From Paguma larvata (lineage: Eukaryota; Chordata; Mammalia; Carnivora; Viverridae): DNA of 64,000 nucleotides. This document shows, piece after piece, positions 43,631-54,395 of this stretch (positions are counted from its first letter, which is position 1; every line of letters starts with the position of its first letter). Under the pieces are notes generated by a model. It searched no databases and had not been told where the DNA came from. It saw only the letters and a list, made by a program, of their open reading frames with translations. Location: assembly GCA_030068075.1 (NCBI GenBank), contig CM057839.1, positions 53,720,960-53,784,959 of the forward strand, read 5' to 3'. The position numbers and the translations under genes are program-made.

Positions 43631-44385
43631 ACCAATGAATTAGCAAAGGGAATCACTCTTCTTAATTGAGGCAAAGTAAATAAATAATATATTTTAAACA
43701 TGTCCAGCACATCATCCAGAACATAACAGATCCTCGAAGGAAGGTAGCTATATGACCATGATTTACAGTTGTCGTGAAATATCAGAAGCCCTGACTTCAA
43801 TGCTTTGACCTTTCTCAAAGGCAGGGCTCTGAGGTTGGAAACGAAAGGTCCTAATCTGAATCTTGTTTTAATTATAAAATGATGGTGGCAAGGTCTAGTT
43901 CAGCTCAAATTCAAAATTCCAGAGTACAGGTATTGAAGATCTCCTCTGTTGAAAACACTTGTTGGCCCAACACAAAATAGAGAGTTGAGCCAGATGTGAC
44001 TGAAGCCCATTAGGAGACACATTCTCTTGGGGAAGACGAGCGATAGGTCACAGCTAACTACATCTTAGGATACCTTGCTCTAATAGTGTTTCTCAGAGGA
44101 GGTTGGAGTGATCTTATAAAGGACTTCTTGGTTAGAGAGAGCTAACCAAGGTTGGCCAAAAGGATGAGGGGGGATCAAAACCATATTGGTGACTGAAAAC
44201 ACAAAATTCAGGGAAGATACCTATTTCTCGGGTTTGGGTTTTGTTTTGTTTTTTTCACTAAATTTATATTAAGTTCAGGGTCACCTTTAACCGGCAATAA
44301 GAAGGTTGGAAAAGACCGTTTCACCCAGATAGCCTGCATATCTGAGATCAGCATAGCTATCAATAATTGGTTTCTGTCTTTTCAG
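43631..44385. other. Unique sequence with a short hairpin
   Basis: No repeat or gene was recognised. A perfect inverted repeat CTTGGTTAG / CTAACCAAG lies at 44127-44150 with a 6-nt loop. Confidence 0.4.
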
Positions 44386-44387
44386 AA

Positions 44388-44600
44388 GCAAAATATGCTG
44401 TAATTCAAGAACTGGGCCTGAATAACTATCTGTGTGACTCGCCAAAGCTGAGCCACCTCCACAGAAAGCCGGGCAGAGCATGTGGTGCCCTACAGTCTTG
44501 GGACAGTGTCCCTGCTCTCTTCACCGAGTGGCCACCCAGCTCCCCTGACTGCCCTTGGGGTGTTTCTGACTCTGACAAAATAATCGGAAAAAAATGCTAA
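44388..44600 (+). CDS. Candidate terminal coding exon, product unknown
   Basis: A strong acceptor TTGGTTTCTGTCTTTTCAG is followed by a frame open for 70 codons to a TAA stop. After two leading bases it reads AKYAVIQELGLNNYL early and ends DSDKIIGKKC. The frame is also open a little upstream of the acceptor. No polyadenylation signal AATAAA is evident close downstream, which weakens the idea of a last exon. No repeat is recognised in it. The protein is unknown to me. Confidence 0.25.
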   Translation, partial: AKYAVIQELGLNNYLCDSPKLSHLHRKPGRACGALQSWDSVPALFTEWPPSSPDCPWGVSDSDKIIGKKC

Positions 44601-45445
44601 CTTCTCATAATCAGGAAATTTTCTCCATTTGGACTTTTCCCAGGACCTTAAACTTAAACCGTTCAAATTCTTTATCGCTGTGGCCCTTATCACCAACTTT
44701 TTGAAATGGAGAGTTTATCTTAAAGAAAATCTATGCTTAATTATATGAGTGGTAAAAGTCAAGTCTTAGTTAACTCTCAAAAGAAACGAATTTTGTATAT
44801 AGTACACATATATAATGTGTATATTATATACTGAACGAATTACATAGTTGACAAATATATTCTAAGAAAAGGAAAGCTCAAGGCACAGTGACATGAATCG
44901 TGCACCTTTAAGGATGTCTGTTATTGGGATTCTGCATGTCATATACGGAAGTGAATTGAAAGTGAGTTACAAAAAAAAAAAGAAGACAAATGAAAAGAAC
45001 ATGATAAACTTTTATAGAATAACGAATCAAGCATAAAGTGATCATCAAGCACTTACCATATGTTTAACGCCACTCTGCATTTACCCAAGTACAGTACAGC
45101 CTGTCTCCAGCTTTACACAAAAGGTGTGTGCCTAAGTTCATTGGTAGGTTTTTGTTTTGTTTCTTTTTTAACTCAGAACAAAATTTTTGTAGGCATAAAT
45201 CTTTGTTCCTATATTATGTGTTTAGTAGACATTTGTGAGCTAGCCGAGGGTGTAGCCAGCATTTATTGTTTATATGGAGATTGTTATCCATGGTTTAGTT
45301 TATAGCTCAGTACCGAGACTCACCACCCTATTCCCTCCACCAGCTCTGAAAAAAAACAAGGACAATTGTGGGAGCGGCAGGATCACCACCATGGCCTCGG
45401 GCTGTCTTCCATTACCTCTGAACTCAGCTTCTTGAGTTCTCAGCC
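44601..45445. other. Unique AT-rich sequence, nothing recognised
   Basis: No repeat or gene was recognised. An A run lies at 44970-44981. Confidence 0.4.
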
Positions 45446-45460
45446 ACTTGGTTAGTTCTT

Positions 45461-45680
45461 TTTTTTCTTTTTTTTTTTAGTTATTTATTTTGAGAGAGAG
45501 AGAGAATGTGATCAGGGGAGGGGCAGAGAGAGAGGGAGGGAGAGCGAGAGAATTCCAAGCAGGCTCCACGCTCTCAGCACAGAGCCCGATGTGGGCCTGG
45601 ATCCTACAAACTATGAGATGATGACTTGAGCCGAAATCAAGAGGAAGGCGCTTAACTGACTGACCCACCCAAGCACCCCG
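45461..45680 (-). mobile_element. SINEC_Fc-type felid SINE
   Basis: T-rich tail, GAGAGAGAGAGAATGTGATC, CAGCACAGAGCCCGATGTGG and a diverged head CTGACCCACCCAAGCACCCC. ACTTGGTTAGTTCTT (45446-45460) and ACTTGGTCCGTTCTT (45681-45695) form the target-site duplication. Confidence 0.95.
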
Positions 45681-45695
45681 ACTTGGTCCGTTCTT

Positions 45696-47135
45696 AAGGA
45701 GAGAATTGGCCCCCTTTGAGTCTGGGCCCTCCTATGACTTCTGTCTTGGCACTCCACCTTTCCTGATTAAGTTGTCTCAGGAGAATTCTGAACTCCTCTC
45801 TTGGACCCATGTCCTCTCCATTGGCCCTTAGAGGGGCAAGAGCTCTAAGTGCCAGTTATGGTCAGAACAGGAAGTGATCCTGGGCCACCAGGAGAGAAGA
45901 AAATCTTGGCTGGCTCAGTGGTCTGGGCTAGGCAGTTTTCCCTGGCTTTACAGTAGACTTGGTGTGGGAGCTCTGTCTTCAGCTTTCCACGTCCAAGCAG
46001 GGAATCCAGCATTTATCATGTCAGATGACATGAGACAAATGCACCAACTTGAGAATGAGAGGAGTGGTCAGGCCAAAGGACCCATTTGCCCAAATTTACC
46101 AACAATCATCTAAGTCCTCTTGGTTAGCACTCAACATCCACTTCTAGGATAAGTTCAGAGGCAATTCCAGGGACAGAGCATGTAGTCACTCCTGTTTTCA
46201 GTGGGCATTTTTCATTTTTCCTGCATTTGCAGGGCCAGCATGAGGATGTGCTGAATAACTCTGGATAGGCCTTGTTTTGTTGGAGTAACATGTACTCCAA
46301 CTACTCTGCCACAAATGGGACTGGACCAATCTGTTGCAGAGATTCCCTTTGGCTGGCTTCCATCTCCAGCACGAATTCTGATTTCAGGGTTGGGGGCAGG
46401 GGGGATAGGCACTCAGCACATGAAAAATTGAGAACTTCATTTAGTTTTAAAAAGTGCATTCAGGATCCTGATATAGCTTCACTATATCTAAGTGTAGAGA
46501 TCTATAAATGAAATTGCTTTCATCCCTCCCAAAGAGTGGTAGAAGGGTAAGTAAGAATTGTACACGAGCCAGGAAAAACTGAGACAGTTTGGTCTTTTTC
46601 TGGTAGAGGAGGTTGGTGGTAAGGAGTTCAAATTCAGTGTTATATTCAGGAATAATTCAGAGCAAGCTCAAATCCAGTCCAGGCACCAAAGTTCAAGAGA
46701 GCCAATGGGGGTTTGGGAGAGGGTTCAATTCAGGCGGTATTTAAGCTTCTGTGGGTAGTAAGAAATCTCGAATGAATCAGGAGAAGTTGAGTCATCAGAA
46801 AAAATTCTACAAGGATTTATGAGAAGCATATCCTAGCCCTAGGGTTAAAAGCCAGTGTCAACCCTACAAAAATGCAGACTCACTGTTGGCTGGGTTTAGG
46901 TAGGTGGGCTGTGGTGCTGACCAAGAACCTAGATCCTGAAGATCCAGGCTCGAGGTCTATTAGGCAGTCCAGTTACACACAGAATATGGGGTGAAGGCCA
47001 TCACACAACAGTATCACTGGCATTTAGGACTCAACATCTATTGATGCAAGCATGAGTCATACATAGCTTGGCCATGGACTCTTTATAGAGCATCTCCTTC
47101 ATAGTGAGAAGAAAGTGAATCAGTCAAAGCTCTTT
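45696..47135. other. 1.4 kb unique sequence, nothing recognised
   Basis: No named repeat, and no splice-flanked frame that I trust. ATTTTTCCTGCATTTGCAGG near 46214 resembles an acceptor without a supporting exon. Confidence 0.35.
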
Positions 47136-47139
47136 TCAC

Positions 47140-47575
47140 TGCAAGTAACAGAAATTCAACTGCAAAGCTTAAAGTGAAAAAGAAATCCAAGGGCTGGATA
47201 ACTAAAAAGTACTAAAGACTAAAACTTCAGGGGTGATGGATCCAGGGATTCCAGTGATGTAATCTAGGATATGTTCTTCTCCTCCTCCTGCTTTTCTGTT
47301 AGTTTCAATAGCTAGTTTATAGGTAGCTGCAATCGGTCAGTCTACCTGGTGATAAGATGACTATTAGCCTCCTCCAGACTTACTTCCTAATGTCCTTTCT
47401 TCTTCTAGTTGAAAGAGAGTCCCAGTAAATTCCAGAATCAAGTTTTTATTTACCTGGTTTCATCTTAGAAGAATCATTCCTGAGCCAGTCACTGCATCTA
47501 GAGGGCTTTGGTACTCTGATTGCCCACTTCTACCATGTTGGGCGGGCCCTCTCTGGCCACGTGGATTAAGAAGTA
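47140..47575 (+). repeat. Old interspersed repeat, copy 2, family not fixed
   Basis: CACTGCAAGTAACAGAAATT, CTTCTCCTCCTCCTGC, GATAAGATGACTATTAGCCT and GTACTCTGATTGCCCACTTC follow the same order of features as 41850-42210 and appear to be a diverged copy of that family. Confidence 0.4.
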
Positions 47576-47789
47576 AGAAAGAGATGTCTCCATGGGAAAT
47601 TTTTGTACTAATATCAGAAGAAGTTGCAATTTTTTTTTTTTTGGACAAGCCAAAAAACCAAAAAAAAAGATGTCCACTTTCAGTGACCAAAGACTATTAA
47701 TGTTTGGCATTGGTAGAACCACAGGGACTGATAAAATCATCATGTGGTAAAACATGACAGCATGTCTTACAAGGGCTTGTATTTGTTTA
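47576..47789. other. Unique sequence with T and A runs
   Basis: A T run at 47630-47641 is followed by an A-rich stretch at 47652-47669. Nothing else was recognised. Confidence 0.35.
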
Positions 47790-48030
47790 ATGTTAGAGTT
47801 CTTACCAAGGGCTTTCTCAAAGATTATGTTATTAAATATTTTTAAATTAAATTAGTTACTTTATAAGGGAAAACATTATCGTTTTCATGTTAAGGATGGC
47901 AACATTGAGGCTCTGAAAGCTTATCCAAAAGGCCTTTTAGTAACAGGCAATCTAGGTTGTTGACACAGTTGGGGCATAAACCCAGGCTCCAAATCTACTA
48001 TTTGGATCTTACTCCACTGCAACTGCATCG
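47790..48030 (-). mobile_element. MIR fossil
   Basis: AACATTGAGGCTCTGAAAGC, CAAAAGGCCTTTTAGTAACA, GGCATAAACCCAGGCTCCAA and TCTTACTCCACTGCAAC match the MIR in reverse from core to tRNA-related end. Confidence 0.75.
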
Positions 48031-48208
48031 GGGGAAAAGTGATTCCAAACACTGCAGAAGGTTTGACTCTATCCATGAGATGATAAGGAGGGTCATCTAA
48101 TGAGACAATATCCTTAAAGGAAAAGTTCAAGGTTAATCTTGCTGATCAAGATAACCATGAGGTTGTGTATACATACGATGTTAAGCCCATGTTTAAAATT
48201 TAATTTAA

Positions 48209-48432
48209 GGGGTGCCTGTTCAGTCAGCTGAACATCTGACTTTGGTTCAAGTCATGATGTCATGATTCATGAGTTCAAGCCCCATGTCAGACTTTGTGCT
48301 GACAGTGCAGAGCCTGCTTCGGATTCTCAGTCCCTCTCTCTCTCTCTCTCTCTCTCTCTGACCCTCCCCACTTGTTCTCTCTCTCTCTCAAAATTAAATA
48401 AACATTAAAGAAAGTTTTTTTAAATAAAGAAT
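48209..48432 (+). mobile_element. SINEC_Fc-type felid SINE
   Basis: GGGGTGCCTGTTCAGTCAGC head with a small deletion, GAGTTCAAGCCCCATGTCAG, expanded (TC)n and a TTAAATAAACATTAAAG tail. AAAATTTAATTTAA (48195-48208) and AAAATCTAATTTAA (48433-48446) are the target-site duplication. Confidence 0.96.
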
Positions 48433-48873
48433 AAAATCTAATTTAAAAAATAAAGGGTAAAAAATAAATAATAATAATAGGGATATTTTATGAGTTCTTA
48501 ACTGTTAATACCTTTTATGTCTGTGTGCATTCAAAAGTTATATAAAAAGATATTTATTTGGTAAAAACACTTAAACTGCTTCACAAAATCATTGAGAGAA
48601 AAAAATCAAGCACTTACAGAAATGTGGCTTTGAGGGAAATAGGAATTTTAAAGTCTTCTAGTTAATTATTAATGGAAATGACCAGAACAGTAGGTGATAT
48701 TTTTATATTGGTAATGGATGTCATGCAGAAATATAATTTTGTAAATATTTCTGCAGATAATTAGGATAGCTATATCATCATGCTCACGTACCTGTAGATA
48801 AGTTATTCAAATACTTTCTAACCACTGGAGAAGAGTTTCAGACATTGAGAGCCAATCCATCATAAAGAGAGCT
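48433..48873. other. Unique AT-rich sequence, nothing recognised
   Basis: No repeat or gene was recognised. Confidence 0.4.
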
Positions 48874-48890
48874 TCTTGGAGAGCATGGTT

Positions 48891-49002
48891 GGCTCAGTTG
48901 GTTAAGCATCTGACTTTGGCTCAGGTCATTAGCTCAAGGTTCATGAGTTCAAGCCCCACTTCAGGTGAGCTTGAAATCCACCCTGGGGCTCTGCTCTCTA
49001 TA

Positions 49003-49038
<36 letters not shown>

Positions 49039-49140
49039 CCCCATAGAATTCTCTGTTTCTATCCCTCACTCACTTGCACTCTCTCATTCCCAAAAAATAA
49101 AAACAAGTTAAATAAATAAATATATAGTTTTTTAAAAAAG
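48891..49140 (+). mobile_element. SINEC_Fc-type felid SINE
   Basis: TGGTTGGCTCAGTTGGTTAA head, GAGTTCAAGCCCCACTTCAG and a long (CT)n run at 49002-49035, then an A-rich tail. AGAGAGCTTCTTGGA before it and AGAGAGCTTCTTGAA after it are the target-site duplication. Confidence 0.95.
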
Positions 49141-49159
49141 AGAGAGAGAGCTTCTTGAA

Positions 49160-50765
49160 AGAGTCCAGACTTACCACCTTGGGTCCTTCGCCAACAGAGA
49201 TCTGTAGTGAGCACACCTATTAATCAGGGAGATGTTTATACATCTGTTCTCAACTCCAATAATGTGTTTATTTGAATTAAGCTCTCCTTCATTTATTTAT
49301 TATTGTTATCACAAGGGCATAATGCTGCATTTGAAGTTCTATAACTATATGGAAATGTTTACAATCTATTATATCCCAAGAGGTACCAATTTCGTGGCTA
49401 TTTTTACACTTAAATACTGTTAAAGCTATAGAATATTATTTAAACTATTGAGTCTTTTTGACACTACAACTGCAAGTTGAATCCTCCTTAATGAATGTGT
49501 CCATTTTTCTTTGCATTTTAGCCCCTGTTATATGTGGTGCTTGAGATGGTAGAACTTTCTAGAATAGAGCTCTACAATATTCACATTGGTTTCTTCTTGA
49601 GGTCAGCTGTTCACTTAGGCACCTTAAAGCACCTCTGGGGCCTTCTCTATCCACAATGCTTCTGCTCTGAATTCTCCACGCACTATGGATTTTTGGGTAG
49701 CTGTGCCTTTATAATGATATAAATGGTGCACTCCTCACTTTCTACAATCACAAGGTTTTCAGTGAAGATCATCTCTGATTTTCTTCTTGGTAGAGAACAC
49801 TTCTGCAGGATAATTGCCACAGTGTGGCAATGTATTTTGCTAGGTTGAGACCTTATATATAACAGGGGCAGGCCTTATCTCTGTCATCTCACTTTGCAGG
49901 GCACTGGAGAAAAAAAAAACATGAAACCTTCATTCCCCTCTTCCCCCACCAAAGAAATGAACCTAGTGTTGGCTATCCAATTCCTGAAATGTCAGCCTTG
50001 GCTTAAACCACAATGAATTGTTGTCATCGTAACTGCCAGCCTTGATTGGTAACGCCAGATGGGTTCTGAGAGCAAATCCAGGTTTAGCAGGGAAAAGTGC
50101 TGTGGGGAGGACAGTGAACTGTAATGCAAGTTCCCCAGGAAGAAAAATCTTCTGAACTTTTGAAAGTCATTTGCACTATACTGGGGGAAGAAACTCTTAA
50201 AGTTAATGGAAACTGGAAAGAGAGGGAGTCAACACCAGGAGGAAGGACAGTGAGGGTGGTGTGGGAAGGAGCGTTGGAGAGCCTCACCGTCATGGCTGGC
50301 TGTGACAAAATAAAGGAACACGTTTTCAGAACAGAATTCTTAAAGAGTATTTGAAGCCTGGATTTGAGGTTATTCAGCAAATCCAGGACTGTCCATTCTT
50401 GCTGACCCCTGCACTTACTACAATGCATGGGATAAAGGGACAGTGCAATGGATGTTGGTGTTTTTAATGAATTTTTTAAATTAGTGAATATCTGGTTTTT
50501 ATTCAATTAAGAAAAGCCTCTTTTCACTGACAAGCAACAACTCCCCTGGCCAATGATTTTAGGAATGTAGGCCTTTGGATCCCTAGTGTGGACATGTGAG
50601 TACTTGACCATGGCAGTGTTTTCTGGAATCAGGTCCAGTGCTCTTCTCGATATCCAAATAACGAAACCCTAGAAATACTGCTCTCATGCATAATCCCAAT
50701 CTACTCAGGTTGCTGTACATCTTATAATAGCAAGCATGGTGCAGGTGCTTTAAAAAGAGATATTC
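49160..50765. other. 1.6 kb unique sequence, nothing recognised
   Basis: Acceptor-like TTTTTCTTTGCATTTTAG near 49504-49521 is followed by an open frame to 49722, but there is no further support. The overlapping frames at 50084-50506 lie on opposite strands, so at most one could be real. Confidence 0.35.
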
Positions 50766-50766
50766 A

Positions 50767-50985
50767 GGAGCTCCTGGTGCCTCGGTCAGTTGAGTGTCTG
50801 ACTCTTGATTTTGATTCAGGTCACGATCTCAGAGTCATGAGACTGAGCCCCATGCCCAACATGGAGCCTGCTTAGGACTCTCTCTCTCCCTCTCTCTCTC
50901 TCTGCCCCTTTCCTGCTTGCACACACCCACAGGCATGTTCTCTGTCTCTCACTAAAGAGAGAGAGAGACAGAGAGAGATTTAAAT
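50767..50985 (+). mobile_element. CAN SINE, diverged
   Basis: GGAGCTCCTGGTGCCTCGGT head, CAACATGGAGCCTGCTTAGG, CT-rich stretch, then an odd end GAGAGAGAGACAGAGAGAGA in place of the usual tail. Confidence 0.88.
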
Positions 50986-51420
50986 GGAATTGGAGTGGAC
51001 TTTACAGGGCTCTTAATTTAAGGCCCATAGTAGGAAATCAACAGAAACTCCAAACCACTCACCATGGTTTGCCTCTTTCTCCGTGGCGTTGCTTCCCTCT
51101 GCTCGGTGACTAGGTCATCACCCGGTAACACTAACTTCCCTTTCACCTTAAGAGTATTCTGCAGTTTCCATTTGAGATTATGCTGTCATTAATCAGAGCT
51201 GATATTTGTTACCCATCTTCCTCCCCATTTGCTACGTAGTCTTTGCCTATTAATTCTGGGCTCCAGGAGGATATAAATAGAGCCCAGTAACATCCATGAT
51301 ACTGAGATGTGGGGATCTCCATGAGGACCTCTCCGTTATAGGGGGTGCATACCACGTGTCACCAGATGCCAAGAACCAACAATAAGGAAGTAAAGGCACT
51401 GGTAAGCCTACTAAGGACAA
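50986..51420. other. Unique sequence with a TATA-like motif
   Basis: Repeat-free. GGATATAAATAGAGCCC (about 51269-51285) contains a TATAAATA box form. No transcript start can be shown. Confidence 0.35.
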
Positions 51421-51421
51421 A

Positions 51422-51477
51422 ATCTAATGTCCTTAAAAATCAAAATCAAAATCTAATGTCCTTAAAAATCAAAATCA
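51422..51477. repeat. Two-unit 29-bp tandem duplication
   Basis: ATCTAATGTCCTTAAAAATC plus CAAAATCAAA-type sequence repeats at 51422 and 51451. The second unit runs directly into the SINE that follows and supplies its target-site duplication. Confidence 0.93.
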
Positions 51478-51703
51478 GGGGCGCCCGGGTGGCTCAGTCA
51501 GTTAAGCAGCCGACTTCGGCTCAGGTCATGATCTCACAGTCCGTGAGTTCGAGCCCCGCATCGGGCTCTGTGCTGACGGCTCAGAGCCTGGAGCCTGCTT
51601 CTAATTCTGTGTCTCCCTCTCTCTCTGCCCCTCCCCCACTCATGCTCTGTCTCTCTCTGTCTCAAAAATAATAAACATTAAAAAAAAATTTTTTTTTTTT
51701 TTT
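51478..51703 (+). mobile_element. SINEC_Fc-type felid SINE, near consensus
   Basis: GGGGCGCCCGGGTGGCTCAG, GTGAGTTCGAGCCCCGCATC, CTCAGAGCCTGGAGCCTGCT, CCCCACTCATGCTCTGTC and a clean tail. It keeps CpGs that older copies have lost, so it is among the youngest insertions here. AAAATCAAAATCA (51465-51477 and 51704-51716) is a 13-bp duplication. Confidence 0.98.
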
Positions 51704-51764
51704 AAAATCAAAATCATGGTTGCAAATGTCACATAAGCAGGTTTTCTCTTCTTGGCTTTCTAGG

Positions 51765-51960
51765 TCAGAAGTCAGCAAACTTTCTTTTGCAAGAGGCCAG
51801 ACAATAAGTATTTTAGCTTTGTGGGGTACCCAGTCTCAGTCACACTGTTCCTCCCCCCGCTGTTGCTACAGAAACTGTGCGGACCATACACAAACAAAGG
51901 GACATGGCTGGATTGGCCCACAGCCACGCCTACCCCAGATGATAATAAAATACATAACAT
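51765..51960 (+). mobile_element. hAT-type DNA transposon fossil
   Basis: AGTCAGCAAACTTTCTTTTG, CAAGAGGCCAGACAATAAGT, ATTTTAGCTTTGTGGGG and GGATTGGCCCACAGCCACGC follow the widespread mammalian repeat that starts with a GTCAGCAAACTTTTTCTGTA-like end. I think it is an Arthur/Tip100-type hAT element. The exact family is uncertain. Confidence 0.6.
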
Positions 51961-51964
51961 TTTG

Positions 51965-52180
51965 AGTATTACGTATCAGGTACTTTGTTTCACTTAACCT
52001 TCCCAGCAATGCTGTCAAGTGGGTACTATTATTTTCATTCCCGTTTCACAGATGTAAAATTTAAGTCTTACAGAGATTAAAGGAAGGTGTTTCTTATAAC
52101 ATAGCTAGAAACCAACACCATGAGGGTTTGAGTGTGGCTGGCGAATTCAGAGCCTGCTCTGTCCTCGTTAAGGGAAGAGG
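51965..52180 (-). mobile_element. MIR fossil
   Basis: TATCAGGTACTTTGTTTCAC, TTAACCTTCCCAGCAATGCT, CCCGTTTCACAGATGTAAAA and AACATAGCTAGAAACCAACA give the MIR in reverse. Confidence 0.8.
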
Positions 52181-52270
52181 GCTGACATAATGATGAGCAG
52201 TGGGGGGGCAAAGGGCGGAAGGCCAACCCAAGAGGGACTTGGAGGGGGGGAATCTTAAAAGACAGAAAGA

Positions 52271-52508
52271 CGGGTGCCTGGGTAGCTCAGTTGGTTGAGC
52301 ATCTGACTTCAGCTTGGGTCATGACCTTGTGTCGTGATCTCGGGGTTAGCGGGTTCCAGTTCTGTGTCATACTCTGTACTGACAGCTCAGAGCCTGGAGC
52401 CTGCTTCAGATTCTGAGTCTCCCTCTCTCTCTGTCCTTCCCACACTCACACTGTCTCTCTCTCTTTCTCAAAAATAAACATCTAAAAACTTTTTTAAAAA
52501 ATAAAAAT
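52271..52508 (+). mobile_element. SINEC_Fc-type felid SINE
   Basis: CGGGTGCCTGGGTAGCTCAG head, CTCAGAGCCTGGAGCCTGCT, CT-rich stretch and CTCAAAAATAAACATCTAAA tail. AAAAGACAGAAAGA (52257-52270) and AAAAGATAGAAAGA (52509-52522) are the target-site duplication. Confidence 0.97.
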
Positions 52509-52522
52509 AAAAGATAGAAAGA

Positions 52523-52865
52523 GAATTTAACTGTTAACCTTTGGTTGGTGTTTATTCTTCTGAGCTGGACTTGAGATGTACCATTCCCTCCTTTGAGACT
52601 GGAGGCTATCACAAAGTCAATCAGAACTTCCCAAAATTCTGGGAGCTGGTAAGCCAGCGTTTTTCTCAGAATCACTGTGGTATTTTATTACCTAGAGAAG
52701 CCATGGCTGCTGGGAAAGGTGACTGGTGGTTCCAGGAGAGGTAACAAGCAATATTTTGTTTTATTTTTACTTATTTATTTATTTTGGTGCAAAAAAAAGT
52801 GATTTTATTAAAGCACAGGGATAGGACCCAAGGGCAGAAAGAGCTGCCAGTAATATTTTATAACC
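52523..52865. other. Unique sequence, possible carnivore repeat fragment
   Basis: GTGATTTTATTAAAGCACAG and GGCAGAAAGAGCTGCCAG at 52800-52850 recall a carnivore interspersed repeat, but I cannot name it. The rest is unremarkable. Confidence 0.3.
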
Positions 52866-52869
52866 GAAT

Positions 52870-53230
52870 CATGCTTTATGGTTTACAGACTCACTTGATT
52901 GTCATGGAGACCTATCTCTGTGCTTCGTTCCTACTGTCCTTCTACCTGGAAAGTCTCCCAAGTCATCTTCCTTCAAGGTCTTGTTCAAATGTTGTGCTTC
53001 CATGAAGCCTTCCCCAATGGCACCTGCCAGAATTAAAGTTTCTTTTACTTGAGTCTGAATCACACAGCGGCCATCACCAGGATGATGTCATACTTTCTAC
53101 TGTAAACACGTATGCACTGGTCTTCCTTTCTATCCTTGTCCGTAGGTTCCCGTGAATGCAGGAAGCATGCCTTTTCCTTCTTTTGTGCCCACAGAATTTG
53201 ACAAGGTGGAGTGGGCGCTAAATGTATGCT
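52870..53230 (+). mobile_element. L2-like LINE 3' end
   Basis: CCTACTGTCCTTCTACCTGG, TCTTCCTTCAAGGTCTTGTT, CAAATGTTGTGCTTCCATGA and AGCCTTCCCCAATGG track an L2-type 3' region. GCGCTAAATGTATGCTT near the end resembles its terminus. Confidence 0.7.
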
Positions 53231-53254
53231 TCATTGGCTTAAATGGAATTATCC

Positions 53255-53345
53255 TCATGACAAAAAAGTGTTACCCTCTTTTACAGATAAGGAATCTAAG
53301 GATGAGAGAAAGACTTACTTGTCTCAGGCATCCCATGAGAAGGTG
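53255..53345 (-). mobile_element. MIR fossil
   Basis: TACCCTCTTTTACAGATAAG, GAATCTAAGGATGAGAGAAA and ACTTACTTGTCTCAGGCATC follow the MIR core in reverse. Confidence 0.65.
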
Positions 53346-53650
53346 TTTGCTGGAATCCTCATGCATTCTTTACTACATGGCTCTTCACTACAACGAAACT
53401 GCTCCAGTAGTTTCAAGTTCGTGGTCGTATGGGTTTCCGGTGACTCTAAATGTACACACAGAAATTATAAAAGTTAAAACTTGAGCATTCATAACCTATG
53501 AAAAACGGTTGCTTATGGCATTTCTCATAGCAATAAGCATTGTCTTCACACAACAATAATACTAAACGAGATATTGTTAGGGGCAGTGACCAATACATAA
53601 ATCCCGTCAAGAGAGGCTTAAACTCTCATTAAATGTGCTGTAAATTTGGA
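53346..53650. other. Unique sequence, nothing recognised
   Basis: No repeat or gene signal was seen. Confidence 0.35.
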
Positions 53651-53654
53651 AACA

Positions 53655-53750
53655 CAAACTTCTTTTTCTTATTGAGGTATAGCTTACGTATAAAAAGATG
53701 CACAGATTTTCAGTGTGCAGTTCAATGAGTCTGAGGCAGTTGAACCCCCT
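53655..53750 (-). mobile_element. Old L1 3' end fragment
   Basis: TTGAGGTATAGCTTACGTAT, AAAAAGATGCACAGATTTTC and GTGCAGTTCAATGAGTC are the reverse of an old L1 3' UTR terminus. Confidence 0.6.
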
Positions 53751-54349
53751 CTTTGTAAATACTTAAGGTCTGGTAAATCTAAATTGATGTTTGTGTGCAA
53801 GAGAGTGTATGGTCCATTTGAGACAGAAAGGAGCAGAGACAGAGCACAAAGAGATGGACCCAGAAAGACAACATAAAGACAGATGTGTGAAAAGGAACAG
53901 AATTACTCACCAATTCTGACATAGTAAGCGGTCAAAGACATAACAAGATAAATGCCGAACCACCCAAATAGCTTTCTTAGAAGAAGAGGCTAGGGATTGC
54001 TGAGTGATTCAGGGATACGTGGGCAGAAAGGAAAGGATGAAGTTTCTAAGGTCAAAAGCAGGTTCCTTTCTCTGACGACTCCATACGTACACACAAAGAC
54101 AAAATCCTTCTTATCAAGGAAAAAAGCACACTATTGATAGCTGCATTCCTGAAAAATAATTGGTCCGAAGAAAGAACTGTCAAAATAACCTCGAGAGCAA
54201 GTCTTACATTCCGGAGGCTGAAATAATTTCTGCCCAAAGTGATAAAGAGATGGGGTGGAAAAGTCACATCAAGACGGCACTTGTTGTCTACTGTATGGAT
54301 TTATGGGGTAGGAGATTTTTGTTTTCTGTACTCCAGCTCTTAGCTTTTT

Positions 54350-54350
<1 letters not shown>
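53751..54350. other. Unique sequence, nothing recognised
   Basis: No repeat or gene signal was seen. Purine-rich from 53820 to 53910. Confidence 0.35.

Positions 54351-54351
<1 letters not shown>

Positions 54352-54394
<43 letters not shown>
54352..54394. repeat. (CA)n microsatellite, about 21 units
   Basis: Uninterrupted AC dinucleotides. The longest perfect dinucleotide run in the window. Confidence 0.97.

Positions 54395-54395
<1 letters not shown>

Noticed and set aside
49522..49722. Exon following TTTTTCTTTGCATTTTAG
   Set aside because: The open frame has an unremarkable composition, no donor and no polyadenylation signal nearby. Kept only as a note in the unique stretch.
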